Shown piece after piece: positions 24,225 to 32,411 of a stretch of DNA of 32,411 nucleotides (positions within the stretch are counted from its first letter, which is position 1; each line of letters opens with the position of its first letter). Under the pieces are notes generated by a model, which did no database searches, had not been told where the DNA came from, and worked only from the letters and a program-made list of their open reading frames with translations. The stretch is from contig CAZWHE010000026.1 in assembly GCA_964633825.1 (NCBI GenBank), positions 1 to 32,411 of the forward strand. The letters are read 5' to 3'. Made by a program: the position numbers and the translations under genes. The DNA is from CAZWHE01 sp964633825. Its GTDB lineage: Bacteria > Planctomycetota > B15-G4 > CAYZWU01.

Positions 24225-25526
24225 ATGACCCGCGTCGTCGTCATCGGAGGAGGCGTGATCGGGTGCGCTACTGCACTGGAGCTCGTAGGGTGCGGGCTTG
24301 AAACGACTGTGGTCGACAAAGAGGGCGAGGTGGGGCACGGCTCCACATCGGCTTCTTGCGGCATCGTGCGCCGCTTCTACTCGACACCGACCATGACGGC
24401 CATGGCCCACGAGGGGGCCGGGATCTGGGCGGATTGGCGCACCTGGCTCGGGACTGACGACGAAAACGGTCTCGCCCGTTTCGAACGGCCCGGCATGCTC
24501 TTCATCCCGCCCGTTATCGATGAAGAGGTGAAGCGCGTCGTAGGCCACATGCTCGAAATCGGCGTGGACGTCGAGGTGCTGGACAGGCGCGGGATCGAGA
24601 AGCGGTTTCCCTTTCTCGACACACGTTCCCACTGGCCGGTGCGGCGGCCCGGCGACGAGAACTTTTTCGAAGAGACGGGGCGCTCTCTCGAAGGCGGGGT
24701 GTTCGAGCGTGACGCCGGGTACGTCGTTTCCCCCCTTCTCGCCGCGCACAACATGCGCACGGCCGCCGAAAAGAAAGGAGTTTCCTTCCTCCTTGGAGCG
24801 CGTGTCGTCGATATTCTCGGCGAGGATGAGGGCGGCCGCCGCTTCCGGCTTGTGCTGGAAGACGGCGGTTGTGTCGACACCGACGTGGTCGTCAACGCGG
24901 CCGGTCCCCATTCGGGCGTGGTAAACAAGCTGGCCGGCGCGGCCCTTCCCATCGAGACGAGACCCCTCCGCCGGGAGGTCCATGCCGTTGAAAATCCACT
25001 TTTCGAAAAGGGCCGGCCGGTCGTTCCCGTTGTGGGCGACCTCGATTCGGGTGTTTACTTCCGGCCCGAGACAGGGGGACGCGACCTCATCGTGGGATCG
25101 CTCGAGCCGGAATGCGACACCATGGAATGGGTCGATGATCCCGACGATTTCAACACGACCATCACCGTGGCCGGTTGCGAGCGGCAGGTCATGAGACTGA
25201 TGAAACGGTTCCCTCTCGTGGGACTCGGCAAGCGCCGCGGCGTGGCCGCCCTCTACGACGTAACTCTTCAGGACTGGAACCCCGTGCTCGACAGAACGGA
25301 CCGGCCCGGGTTCTATGTCGCTATCGGCACGAGCGGCTCTTCATTCAAGACGGCGCCCGTGATCGGCATGATCATGGCCCGCCTGATCAAGGAATGCGAA
25401 GAGGGACGCAATCACGACAACGATCCCGTGCACGTCACCCTTCCGCGCACCGGGTTCGACGTGAACGCGGGTTTCTTCTCGAGGCTCCGCGGGGCGCTCG
25501 ACTCGACGGGCACCGTGCTGGGATAA
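24225..25526 (+). CDS. FAD-dependent amine/amino-acid oxidoreductase (DadA/sarcosine oxidase beta-like)
   Basis: This 433-residue flavoprotein belongs to the DAO superfamily. The N-terminal dinucleotide-binding motif is IGGGVIGCATALEL, with an acidic residue at the end of strand 2 (VVDKE) for the FAD ribose. VNAAGPHSG and the C-terminal GFYVAIGTSGSSFKTAPVIG are typical of the sarcosine oxidase/D-amino-acid dehydrogenase branch. It should oxidise a secondary or primary amine in the cytoplasm or at the inner membrane face; the substrate is unknown. AAAAGGAGGAAAGA is a very strong ribosome site. Its 19-nt distance from bioD suggests transcription with the biotin operon, though no biochemical link is evident. 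It converges on the EEP gene with only a 9-nt gap. Confidence 0.85.
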   Translation: MTRVVVIGGGVIGCATALELVGCGLETTVVDKEGEVGHGSTSASCGIVRRFYSTPTMTAMAHEGAGIWADWRTWLGTDDENGLARFERPGMLFIPPVIDEEVKRVVGHMLEIGVDVEVLDRRGIEKRFPFLDTRSHWPVRRPGDENFFEETGRSLEGGVFERDAGYVVSPLLAAHNMRTAAEKKGVSFLLGARVVDILGEDEGGRRFRLVLEDGGCVDTDVVVNAAGPHSGVVNKLAGAALPIETRPLRREVHAVENPLFEKGRPVVPVVGDLDSGVYFRPETGGRDLIVGSLEPECDTMEWVDDPDDFNTTITVAGCERQVMRLMKRFPLVGLGKRRGVAALYDVTLQDWNPVLDRTDRPGFYVAIGTSGSSFKTAPVIGMIMARLIKECEEGRNHDNDPVHVTLPRTGFDVNAGFFSRLRGALDSTGTVLG

Positions 25527-25535
25527 GAGCCCCCC

Positions 25536-26444
25536 TCACGGGCCGGTTCTTTTGACTTCGGCTGCAACGGCGAAGTGATCGGACAGGGTGTCGGGCAGGA
25601 TCGCATAGCTCGAAAATTCCAACTCGGACGAGATCAGGATCCAGTCCATCCTCCTCTTCGTGAAAGGGAATGTCTCCATCTCCTTCGCTTCCGGCCGAAA
25701 CGCTTTCAAATCGAGCCCGTCCGCCAGAATGCGGAGGGGTGATCGTTCGTCATTCCATTCGCTGTTGAAGTCTCCCATGAGGATCAGCGGCCTCGTCCGG
25801 GGCGACAGCTTCCCGACCAGCTCCGCGGCCTGGGTCCGCCGGGCCGATCGGTTCATGAAATCGAGGTGCACCGACGCGAGGTCGATTCTGTTTCCCGATC
25901 CTTCGGGCCACTCGATCGTGCAGGCCACGAATCCCTTGGGGAAAGCCGGCGGCGAAGGGGGAAAAGTGACTGATGCGACGTTGTTCAGGCGCAGCCGGGA
26001 CAGAATCGCCGTTCCGTAAGTGAGGCCGAGTCCTTTCACGTGTTCGCCTCGTGCCGAATAGGGGAGCCCCGTTTTTCCGGCCAGGTATTCCACGTGGTTG
26101 AAATTCCCGCTCCAAAGGGAAGGGCCGTCCGCCTCCTGCAGAGCGACGGCTGCGGGCTTTTCGCGCAACAGCATCCCGGCAACCTCGTCGAGATGGGACC
26201 GGATTGCAGCCTCTCCTTGGAGAGCCTGGTTCGGTCCCGTGCCGCGGCCGTGTGCCAGGTTGAGCGTCATGACTTTCAAAAGGACCTGGGGGGATGCGGC
26301 TTTCCCATCAGGCTCCGCAGGGGTGTAGGCCGCCGAAGGGAGACGGGCGTCGCGCTCTCCGGCAATGAAGAAGGGTATGAGCATGAGCGCGGCCGTTCCG
26401 GCCCCGACCAGGCAGATGATCGGGATGAGCCTTCTCTTTTTCAT
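25536..26444 (-). CDS. Endonuclease/exonuclease/phosphatase family protein, membrane-anchored or exported
   Basis: This protein of about 302 residues has an N-terminal hydrophobic segment (LIPIICLVGAGTAALMLIPFFIAG), so it is exported or anchored. The EEP fold metal and catalytic motifs are present in order: MTLNLAHG, LQEAD, SVHLDFMN, GDFNSEW, RMDWIL and LSDHFAV. This is a phosphodiesterase-type active site; DNA, lipid or inositol phosphates are all possible substrates, and the external location argues against DNA repair. TTG 26453 is an alternative start three codons upstream; neither has a strong ribosome site. It follows the M28 peptidase gene by about 40 nt on the same strand. Confidence 0.85.
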   Translation of the reverse strand: MKKRRLIPIICLVGAGTAALMLIPFFIAGERDARLPSAAYTPAEPDGKAASPQVLLKVMTLNLAHGRGTGPNQALQGEAAIRSHLDEVAGMLLREKPAAVALQEADGPSLWSGNFNHVEYLAGKTGLPYSARGEHVKGLGLTYGTAILSRLRLNNVASVTFPPSPPAFPKGFVACTIEWPEGSGNRIDLASVHLDFMNRSARRTQAAELVGKLSPRTRPLILMGDFNSEWNDERSPLRILADGLDLKAFRPEAKEMETFPFTKRRMDWILISSELEFSSYAILPDTLSDHFAVAAEVKRTGP

Positions 26445-26483
26445 GTCGAACAAGTCCGCTGTTGATCAACGGGTTCCCGGGCG

Positions 26484-27977
26484 TCACTCTTCCGGCACGG
26501 CGGCCCGGTCGGCGAGGAAGAATGCCGTCAGAAAAACGAGCCGGCTCATGTCGGCGAGCATGTCGGGGTTGATGCGGTAGATCGTGTCGCCCGTCTGGTG
26601 GTAATGGAGGTGGGGGCCGTTCGACCAGAAGGCCATGGCCGGAATCCCTTTCTTGCGGAACGAGGCGTGGTCGCTTCCCCGCACCCCGGGAGGTCCTCTG
26701 AATTCGCTGATCCGCCGCACCGTGCCGACGAAGGCGTCGGCCTTCTCGACGGCGTTTTTCTGTTCCGGATTGCCGGGCGTGCAGACGCATCCCGTTCCCT
26801 CTCCTTCGCCCACCATGTCCATGTTGAGCATCGTGTCGATCGTGCCGACCATGGATGGGAGATTGTCGACGAGGTGCTGCGAGCCGATGAGACCCCTCTC
26901 TTCGCTGCCGAAGAGGGCGAGGAGAACGGACCGTCTCGGCGGCCTCTCGAGACGGCCGAAAGCCTCGGCGATCTCGAGGACGCACGAGCTGCCCGACCCG
27001 TTGTCGTCGGCGCCGGCGAAGAGAAGATCCATGTGGCGGCCGCAGTGGTCGAGGTGGGCGCCGATCACGATGAACTCGCCCCGGAGCTCCGGGTCCGATC
27101 CTTCGATCCATGCGAGAACGTTGTATGCCGTGGCATTGGGGTGATAATCGGCTTTGACGCTGAGCCGGGCCGTCGATTCCAGAGGGAAGGAGCGCGGCTT
27201 TTTCGTCTTTCTCAGCTGCCGGCGCAGGTCCGCCGCCGAGATTCCGTGCGGCTCGAACAGTCCGTCCGCCGCTTTATCGGTGATCGTTGCCGGCAGGAAG
27301 CCTTCCACCCGGTCGCCGTTGGGGTTGGCGTTGACCTTTTCGTAGATGTAGAAGAGGCCGGCTGCGCCTTTCTCCTTGGCCCGGAGCATGCGCGTTCTGT
27401 GGTGGTCGTGGTCGATGAAGCCTTTCTCGTCCGGATCGGGCGTTCCGCGGAAACTCAGGACGAGCTTGCCTTCCACATCAACGCCGGCGTAATCGTCGTA
27501 GCCGAGCTCGGGCGCCGAGATCCCCCAGCCCACGAAGACTAGCCCGGCCGTCACATCGCCCGAGTCGCTGAAGAGGAGAGGGAGAAAGTCGGATCCGGCT
27601 TCGAGTTCCGTACCATCGATCGTTAACGAGGCCTCCTGGATGATCGAGTATGGAGAGGGGTAGGGCTGGAGATAGCTTCCGTCGGGGCCGCCCGGCTTAA
27701 GACCCCACTCGCGGAACCGCCCGGCCGTCCATTCCGCCGCGGCCGTGAACTCGGCCGTTCCCGGGTAGCGGCCGCCGAACCGGGGATGGCTGAGCAGCTT
27801 GCAGTGGTTGTAAGGATCGATCGGGCGAATCGTGGAGAAAGCTTCTGCAAGGTTGTCGTCCAGCCCCTGAGTGACGGAATCGGCAAGCTCCGGATCCGAA
27901 AAGGACCGGACCAGCAGGATGCCGGCGAGGAGCAGGATCAGGACGAAGAAGCAAACGAGGAGTAGAGGTCTGTTCAT
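26484..27977 (-). CDS. M28 family zinc aminopeptidase with PA domain, exported
   Basis: This 497-residue di-zinc peptidase has an N-terminal signal anchor (residues 4-23). A protease-associated insert (about 135-240, with GYDDYAGVDVEGKLVL) precedes and splits the catalytic domain. Zinc ligands and catalytic residues are visible: H308 in GAHLDH, D324 in AGADDN, E359/E360 in GSEERG, D387 in NMDMVG and H460 in HYHQTGDT. It should release N-terminal residues from peptides outside the cytoplasm, complementing the M1 and S9 enzymes at 586-6678. It is separated by 94 nt from the LarA-like gene upstream, enough for a promoter, but only weak boxes are seen there. Confidence 0.93.
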   Translation of the reverse strand: MNRPLLLVCFFVLILLLAGILLVRSFSDPELADSVTQGLDDNLAEAFSTIRPIDPYNHCKLLSHPRFGGRYPGTAEFTAAAEWTAGRFREWGLKPGGPDGSYLQPYPSPYSIIQEASLTIDGTELEAGSDFLPLLFSDSGDVTAGLVFVGWGISAPELGYDDYAGVDVEGKLVLSFRGTPDPDEKGFIDHDHHRTRMLRAKEKGAAGLFYIYEKVNANPNGDRVEGFLPATITDKAADGLFEPHGISAADLRRQLRKTKKPRSFPLESTARLSVKADYHPNATAYNVLAWIEGSDPELRGEFIVIGAHLDHCGRHMDLLFAGADDNGSGSSCVLEIAEAFGRLERPPRRSVLLALFGSEERGLIGSQHLVDNLPSMVGTIDTMLNMDMVGEGEGTGCVCTPGNPEQKNAVEKADAFVGTVRRISEFRGPPGVRGSDHASFRKKGIPAMAFWSNGPHLHYHQTGDTIYRINPDMLADMSRLVFLTAFFLADRAAVPEE

Positions 27978-28071
27978 GGCCGCGGGCGGTCTCCGGTCTT
28001 GTCGTCTTTTTCTTTTACTTTAAAACGGGCCCTGCCGGAGAACCAATGAAATTTGTGCGGGAAAGGGCTGC

Positions 28072-29340
28072 TCAGGATCGGCGGGCTCCCAGGTTTTTCA
28101 GGAAACCACGGCTGTCGAAGGAAATCCTTTCGGCCGGTCCGAAAATGCGGATGCCCGTGCGTCCGTCGAGCTCGGCCAGGAGCGCCTCGCTCGCCTCGAT
28201 CCGCTCGAGCGAGGCCGTGTCTGCGATGCGGACGATGCGGATTTCGCCCGGTGTGTTGCGGCCCAGGGACGCGAGAATGTTCTCGATCGCTTCCCGGTCC
28301 GTTCCGAAGACCGCCGGGACCATGGCCGCTTCGGGGCGCGCCGCGGTGTTGCAGTTCAGGGCGGTGGCGGTCCGGTCCACCTTGGAGGCGCAGCGTTCGA
28401 GGACGGCATGGGCGAACCCGATTCCGGTGGCGTTCCCCTTCGAAGCCGCCGTGAGATCGCGGACGAGGATGCGCGCGATTCGGGGTGCAAGGGCGCCTTC
28501 TTTCCTTCCGATCACGTTCGTGTCCATGCCCGTGCCGCTGATCTCCTTGCCCATGGCGTCGACGATCAGGAGGTCGATCTCATCGAAGGGGAGGCGCGGC
28601 ATCCATTCTTCGGCTGAGCGCAGGAGGGCTGCGTCCATGTCCGGGAAGCCGGGTGGGAGCGCGGCACCGAGGGCGCCGAGCCGCTTTTTACCGTTCTCGA
28701 CAAGGGCAAGGCCGAAGGAGAGGGGCGTCTTTTTCGCAAGGAGAGGGACCGCTTCCCGGGCGAGCTCCTCGAAAGGACGGGGAGGAGAAATGGTATGGAT
28801 GCAGGCCGCCCCTTCGGGATTGCCGAGGCCGACGAGGGTCATTTTGCAGAGGCCGCTCTGGATCGGCCCGGCGAACCGGGTGTGAGGCTTGACTCGGTTA
28901 ACGACGGCGATCCCGTCGGCTTCCGAGGCGAGCTTGTCCATGTGGAGCGGGATGCCGGTCCCTGTTTCCGCAGCCGGAACCGTCTTTGTTGAGCTTCGCA
29001 CCGGGGCGCCCACGCTCTCTTCCGTCACCCCGAGCTCTTCGAGAAGAGCGGCTTGGCCGCGCGCCTTCCCTCCGCCGTGGCTTCCCATGGCGGGAACGAT
29101 GAAGGGAAGTGTCCCGAGATTCTTCAGGAGCTCGACGAGTGTTTTCACCACCTCGGCCAGGCCGTCGATTCCACGGCTCCCCACGGCGACGGCGACGCTC
29201 TCCCCTTTACCCATAAACGATGACGGTTTGAGCTCTTCGACGGCGCGCACGACCTCGGACGCCGGATCGGAAAGGACGGGGCCCTTCGGCCTGCTTTCGA
29301 CGGCGGCAAGCTTTATCTTTTCCGGCTTCATGGCCATCAT
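28072..29340 (-). CDS. LarA-like / DUF2088 protein
   Basis: This protein of about 422 residues belongs to the lactate-racemase-like DUF2088 family. It has VPAMGSHGGG, corresponding to the conserved loop with a histidine near the LarA active site. NRVKPHTRFAGPIQSG and DAMGKEISGTGMDTNVIG are the other strongly conserved blocks. LarA itself uses a nickel-pincer cofactor bound by a lysine and histidines. Whether this member binds that cofactor is uncertain, and no larB, larC or larE homologue is in the window. ATG 29340, 29337 or 29331 could be the start; none has a strong ribosome site. It is divergent from the ClC gene with about 40 nt between them. Confidence 0.8.
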   Translation of the reverse strand: MMAMKPEKIKLAAVESRPKGPVLSDPASEVVRAVEELKPSSFMGKGESVAVAVGSRGIDGLAEVVKTLVELLKNLGTLPFIVPAMGSHGGGKARGQAALLEELGVTEESVGAPVRSSTKTVPAAETGTGIPLHMDKLASEADGIAVVNRVKPHTRFAGPIQSGLCKMTLVGLGNPEGAACIHTISPPRPFEELAREAVPLLAKKTPLSFGLALVENGKKRLGALGAALPPGFPDMDAALLRSAEEWMPRLPFDEIDLLIVDAMGKEISGTGMDTNVIGRKEGALAPRIARILVRDLTAASKGNATGIGFAHAVLERCASKVDRTATALNCNTAARPEAAMVPAVFGTDREAIENILASLGRNTPGEIRIVRIADTASLERIEASEALLAELDGRTGIRIFGPAERISFDSRGFLKNLGARRS

Positions 29341-29341
29341 C

Positions 29342-29369
29342 TTGATATTCTCTTCGAACCTTGTAAAGT
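29342..29369 (+). promoter_or_regulatory. Possible promoter for the ClC gene
   Basis: TTGATA (29342-29347) and TAAAGT (29364-29369) are 16 nt apart. Transcription would start only a few bases before ATG 29381, giving a nearly leaderless mRNA, which fits the absence of a ribosome site there. Confidence 0.3.
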
Positions 29370-29380
29370 GCGCGGTTGTG

Positions 29381-31213
29381 ATGAAGATTCTTCCGTTCAA
29401 ATGGTTTTTTCCCGGGACCGAAGTCAGGAACCTCGGGCGTATCCTGGCGATCTGCTGTCTTGTGGGCGTGGTGGCCGGAATGGGCGCCATAGCTTTTTAC
29501 TGGCTGCTCGGTCTGGCCAAGCACGTCTTTCTCGACCAGATGGCGGGTTACCATCCTCCGGGGCCGGGAGGCGAGCCCCCGCCTTTTCCGGAAACCGATG
29601 CGCCCCTTATCAGGTGGGTCCTTCTTCTTCTTCCCGCTGCAGGCGGGCTCGTCAGCGGCGTGATCGTCTACCTGCTCGCCGCCGGTTATGAGGGGCACGG
29701 CACGGATGACGCCAACCATTCCTTTCACCACAGGGGGGGCGAAGTGCGCGCCCGCGTGCCCTTCATCAAGGCCGTCACGGCGGCGATCACGATCGGGACG
29801 GGCGGATCGGGAGGCCGCGAGGGACCGATCGCCCAGATCGGGTCGGGGTTCGGGTCCCTCCTCGGTCGATGGCTCAAGCTGAGGCCCTTCGAGCGCCGGA
29901 TACTCATGTCGGCCGGAATGGGAGCCGGCATCGGCGCCATTTTCCACGCTCCCCTGGCCGGCGCACTCTTCGCGTCCGAGGTGCTCTACAGGGAGCTCGA
30001 CATCGAACACGAGGTGCTCGTTCCCACGGTGATCTCGTCGATCATCGCCTACTCGATCTTTGCCATTCCGTACGGCTTCGAGCCTCTTTTCGCTACGCCC
30101 GCCTTTACCTTTCACAACACCGTCGAGCTCGTTCCCTATTTCATGCTCGCCATCGCCGTGGCGGTCGGCGCCATCGTCTACGTGAAGAGCTTCTACGGCA
30201 TCAGGAATCTTTTCCTGAAGATCCCGGTCCCGCCCCATTTCAAGCCCGCCATAGGCGGGTTGATCGTGGGCGGCATCGGTTGGTTCATTCCCGAAGCGCT
30301 CGGAACGGGGTACGGCGTGGTGCAGGAGCTCTTCGCCGGCGAGCCCTCTCCTTTCGCAATGGACAGGATCGGCGTTGCCGGAGCGGGAGCGCTTTTTCTC
30401 GTTGTTGGGGCCAAGATCCTGACCACGTCTTTTTCGATCGGGTCGGGCGGATCGGGCGGTGTTTTCGGGCCTGCCGTCGTGATCGGAGGGGCTCTCGGCG
30501 GAGGGGTCGGGCTCGTTGTCGCCGGCCTCTTTCCGGCCATGAACCTCCATCCCGGCGCGTTCGCCCTTGTCGGCATGGCCGGTTTCTTCGGCGCGGCCGC
30601 CAACGTGCCCGTGTCGACGATCATCATGGTTTCCGAGATGACGGGGAACTACAACCTGCTCGTGCCCTCTATGTGGGTTTGCGTCATCGCCTATCTTCTC
30701 GCCAGGCGATACCAGCTTTACGAGAACCAGCTTCCCACGCGGTTCGATGCGCCGGCCCACCTCGGCAACATGGCGGGCTCTGTTCTGAAAAAGATGACCG
30801 TTGCCGACGTGCTCGCCCACGGCAATCCGGAACCGGTCAAGGCCGTCTCGGGAAACACGACGGTCTACGATATGCTGCATCGGTTCGCCGACTCGGAACA
30901 CGCTGTCTTTCCGATTCTCGACGAGGAGGGGAATCTTTCCGGGCTCGTGGACAGGAGGGAGCTCCGGTCTGTCGCCGGCCACCCCGAAGTGGGCCACATC
31001 ATCGTTGCTTCCGAGATCGCCCGTCCCGCAACGACGGTGACGCCCGACGAAGCTCTCCTCACCGCCGTCAAGATGATGGTGAGCGAGCGCAACGAGGAGA
31101 TCGTTGTTGTCGATCGTAATGATTCGAACAAGGTGGTTGCCACCATGAGCCGCAACGATCTCGTTACGGCTTATAACCATAAAATCATCGCTGACATGGA
31201 AGAAGAACGATGA
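29381..31213 (+). CDS. ClC-family chloride channel/transporter with CBS pair
   Basis: This 610-residue membrane protein has a ClC core to about residue 455 and two C-terminal CBS domains (about 475-605). The anion-selectivity segments are visible: GTGGSGGREGP with gating glutamate E147, and GSGGSGGVFGP. The gating glutamate is kept, as in both H+/Cl- antiporters and many channels. The CBS pair usually senses adenine nucleotides and may gate the pore. ATG 29381 is chosen because sequence upstream in the same frame only shadows the divergent LarA-like gene and has no membrane character. The lack of a ribosome site suggests a leaderless or weakly translated message. Confidence 0.92.
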   Translation: MKILPFKWFFPGTEVRNLGRILAICCLVGVVAGMGAIAFYWLLGLAKHVFLDQMAGYHPPGPGGEPPPFPETDAPLIRWVLLLLPAAGGLVSGVIVYLLAAGYEGHGTDDANHSFHHRGGEVRARVPFIKAVTAAITIGTGGSGGREGPIAQIGSGFGSLLGRWLKLRPFERRILMSAGMGAGIGAIFHAPLAGALFASEVLYRELDIEHEVLVPTVISSIIAYSIFAIPYGFEPLFATPAFTFHNTVELVPYFMLAIAVAVGAIVYVKSFYGIRNLFLKIPVPPHFKPAIGGLIVGGIGWFIPEALGTGYGVVQELFAGEPSPFAMDRIGVAGAGALFLVVGAKILTTSFSIGSGGSGGVFGPAVVIGGALGGGVGLVVAGLFPAMNLHPGAFALVGMAGFFGAAANVPVSTIIMVSEMTGNYNLLVPSMWVCVIAYLLARRYQLYENQLPTRFDAPAHLGNMAGSVLKKMTVADVLAHGNPEPVKAVSGNTTVYDMLHRFADSEHAVFPILDEEGNLSGLVDRRELRSVAGHPEVGHIIVASEIARPATTVTPDEALLTAVKMMVSERNEEIVVVDRNDSNKVVATMSRNDLVTAYNHKIIADMEEER

Positions 31214-31286
31214 GGCGCCTCGACACTGTCTCGATGACCCATTCCGGCCGGGCCGCGCGGGGTGTTCCTGTTCGGGCTGATGACCC

Positions 31287-32411
31287 ATGAGCCGGGTGCT
31301 TCATATCCTTTCACAGAGACCTTCACTGACGGGGAGCGGCGTCACCCTCGACGCGCTGGTCCGCCATGCTTCACGGGCGGGATGGGAACAGCGCGTCATC
31401 GTGGGTGTTCCCGCCGGGGACGAGGATCCGCAGGTGGGCGGGCTCGATTCCGCTGCGGTCAGGCCGCTCATCTTCGGCTCCGGCGGGAAGGGCCTTACCC
31501 TTGAAAAGGGCCTCGACTTCCCCGTGCCCGGCATGAGCGATGTGATGCCTTACGAGAGTACGCGCTTCAGCGCCATGTCGGTCTCGCAGATCGAAGCCTA
31601 TCGCTCCGCCTGGATACGGCATGTGAAGGAGACGGCCGCCGAATTCCATCCCGACCTGGTGCACAGCCACCACGTCTGGATCTTGTCGTCCATGCTCAAG
31701 GATATCATGCCCCGGGTCCCCGTCGTCACCCAGTGCCATGCCACCGGTTTCCGGCAGATGGATCTTTGCCCCCACCTGGCCGAAGGCGTGCGCGCCGATT
31801 GCTCGAGAAACGATCGATTCCTGGTGCTGCACAAGGAACAGGCGCGCAGCCTGTCCGAAAGGCTGGACGTGCGGCCCGACAGGATCCGTGTCGTGGGGGG
31901 CGGGTACCGTGATGATCTCTTTCACGCCCGGGGCCGCTGCGAAGACGGCGCGCCGCGGCTCCTTTACACGGGAAAGTTCAGTGCGGCCAAGGGGCTTCCC
32001 TGGCTGCTCGACGCCGTGGAGCGTCTGGCCGCCCGGATCCCAAACCTCGAACTGCACGTGGCCGGGAGCGGAACCGGCCGGGATGCGGATGAGCTGCGGG
32101 AGCGCATGAAAGCGATGGAACCGGCCGTGATCAACCACGGCCAGCTTGCCCAGAAAGAGCTGGCCGGCCTGATGCGGAAATGCTCCCTTTTTGTTTTGCC
32201 TTCATTTTACGAGGGATTGGCGCTTGTGCTCGTGGAAGCTTTCGCGTGCGGCTGCCGTCTCGTGGCGACAGGGCTGCCCGGTGTTATGGATGAGCTGGCG
32301 CCTGCCGTCGGCTCGGCGCTTGACCCGGTCGCCCTTCCCGGGCTCTGCGGGGTGGACACTCCCCTGCCCGAGGACCTTCCCGCTTTTGTCGACAGGTTGG
32401 AAACCACGATC
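31287..32411 (+). CDS. GT4-family glycosyltransferase (partial, runs off the window)
   Basis: The frame is open from ATG 31287 to the window end (375 codons, no stop). The N-terminal domain begins MSRVLHILSQRPSLTGSGVT, the usual start of a GT-B fold enzyme with a glycine-rich acceptor loop. PDLVHSHHVW and PVVTQCHATG follow. The C-terminal donor domain shows LLYTGKFSAAKGLPWLLDAV and the E-x7-E motif FYEGLALVLVEAFACG, which binds the nucleotide-sugar. It should transfer a sugar from an NDP donor to a polysaccharide, lipid or small molecule. Only the last few dozen residues appear to be missing. It follows the ClC gene by 73 nt with no good ribosome site visible. Confidence 0.88.
   Translation, partial: MSRVLHILSQRPSLTGSGVTLDALVRHASRAGWEQRVIVGVPAGDEDPQVGGLDSAAVRPLIFGSGGKGLTLEKGLDFPVPGMSDVMPYESTRFSAMSVSQIEAYRSAWIRHVKETAAEFHPDLVHSHHVWILSSMLKDIMPRVPVVTQCHATGFRQMDLCPHLAEGVRADCSRNDRFLVLHKEQARSLSERLDVRPDRIRVVGGGYRDDLFHARGRCEDGAPRLLYTGKFSAAKGLPWLLDAVERLAARIPNLELHVAGSGTGRDADELRERMKAMEPAVINHGQLAQKELAGLMRKCSLFVLPSFYEGLALVLVEAFACGCRLVATGLPGVMDELAPAVGSALDPVALPGLCGVDTPLPEDLPAFVDRLETTI

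Noticed and set aside
31212..31221. GAGGCGCCTC palindrome at the ClC stop codon as terminator or operator
   Set aside because: Short self-complementary site with no loop and no T-run; no support for a function.
29207..31288. 693-residue open frame antisense to the ClC gene
   Set aside because: Shadow frame rich in His/Arg/Asp/Glu, no domain; the sense strand encodes a complete ClC protein.

Overview
This window is a dense, high-GC stretch of bacterial chromosome carrying 25 protein genes, two of them cut by the window edges, with short intergenic gaps and many 4-nt start/stop overlaps. The secreted and lipid-anchored peptidases, parallel beta-helix surface protein, TMTC-like membrane glycosyltransferase and NRAMP/ClC transporters point to an uncultivated diderm bacterium, possibly an FCB-type or deltaproteobacterium-like lineage. 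The phylum is a guess; I saw no rRNA, tRNA, CRISPR array, phage or transposase gene.

Layout. 1-4496: the tail of an unidentified gene, a hotdog thioesterase, an M1 aminopeptidase lipoprotein and an NRAMP-like transporter. 4603-8798: an S9 peptidase, a small unknown protein and a TMTC/TPR membrane protein. 8799-9184: the only gene-free stretch above 300 nt, filled by a large inverted-repeat element and a structured leader. 9185-10900: a secreted beta-helix protein. 15140-10916 (minus strand): a cobalamin adenosyltransferase overlapping a heterodimeric ABC exporter pair. 15275-17650: a SAM methyltransferase and an isocitrate dehydrogenase with its own promoter. 19818-17802 (minus): an SDR/DUF2867 protein with an apparent non-AUG start and a GYF-domain membrane protein. 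19924-24205: a compact bioB-bioF-bioA-bioD operon followed by an FAD oxidoreductase. 29340-25536 (minus): a LarA-like protein, an M28 peptidase and an EEP-family phosphodiesterase. 29381-32411: a ClC channel/antiporter and the start of a GT4 glycosyltransferase.

How genes work together. bioBFAD covers pimeloyl-thioester to biotin (KAPA synthase, DAPA aminotransferase, dethiobiotin synthetase, biotin synthase); the bioC/bioH part must lie elsewhere. The M1, S9 and M28 proteins all carry export signals and together suggest extracytoplasmic peptide degradation. The two ABC half-transporters have complementary degenerate and canonical ATP sites and should form one heterodimer.

The most unusual signal is a family of short palindromic units (21 or 24 bp) inserted in frame in three unrelated genes: four tandem copies in an ABC exporter, three in the methyltransferase and one in bioF. 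Stem bases covary between copies, resembling in principle the in-frame palindromic elements of Rickettsia. A second, longer repeat family with GGGGACACA ends occurs at three sites, each time at a gene's 3' end where it supplies the last codons and the stop.
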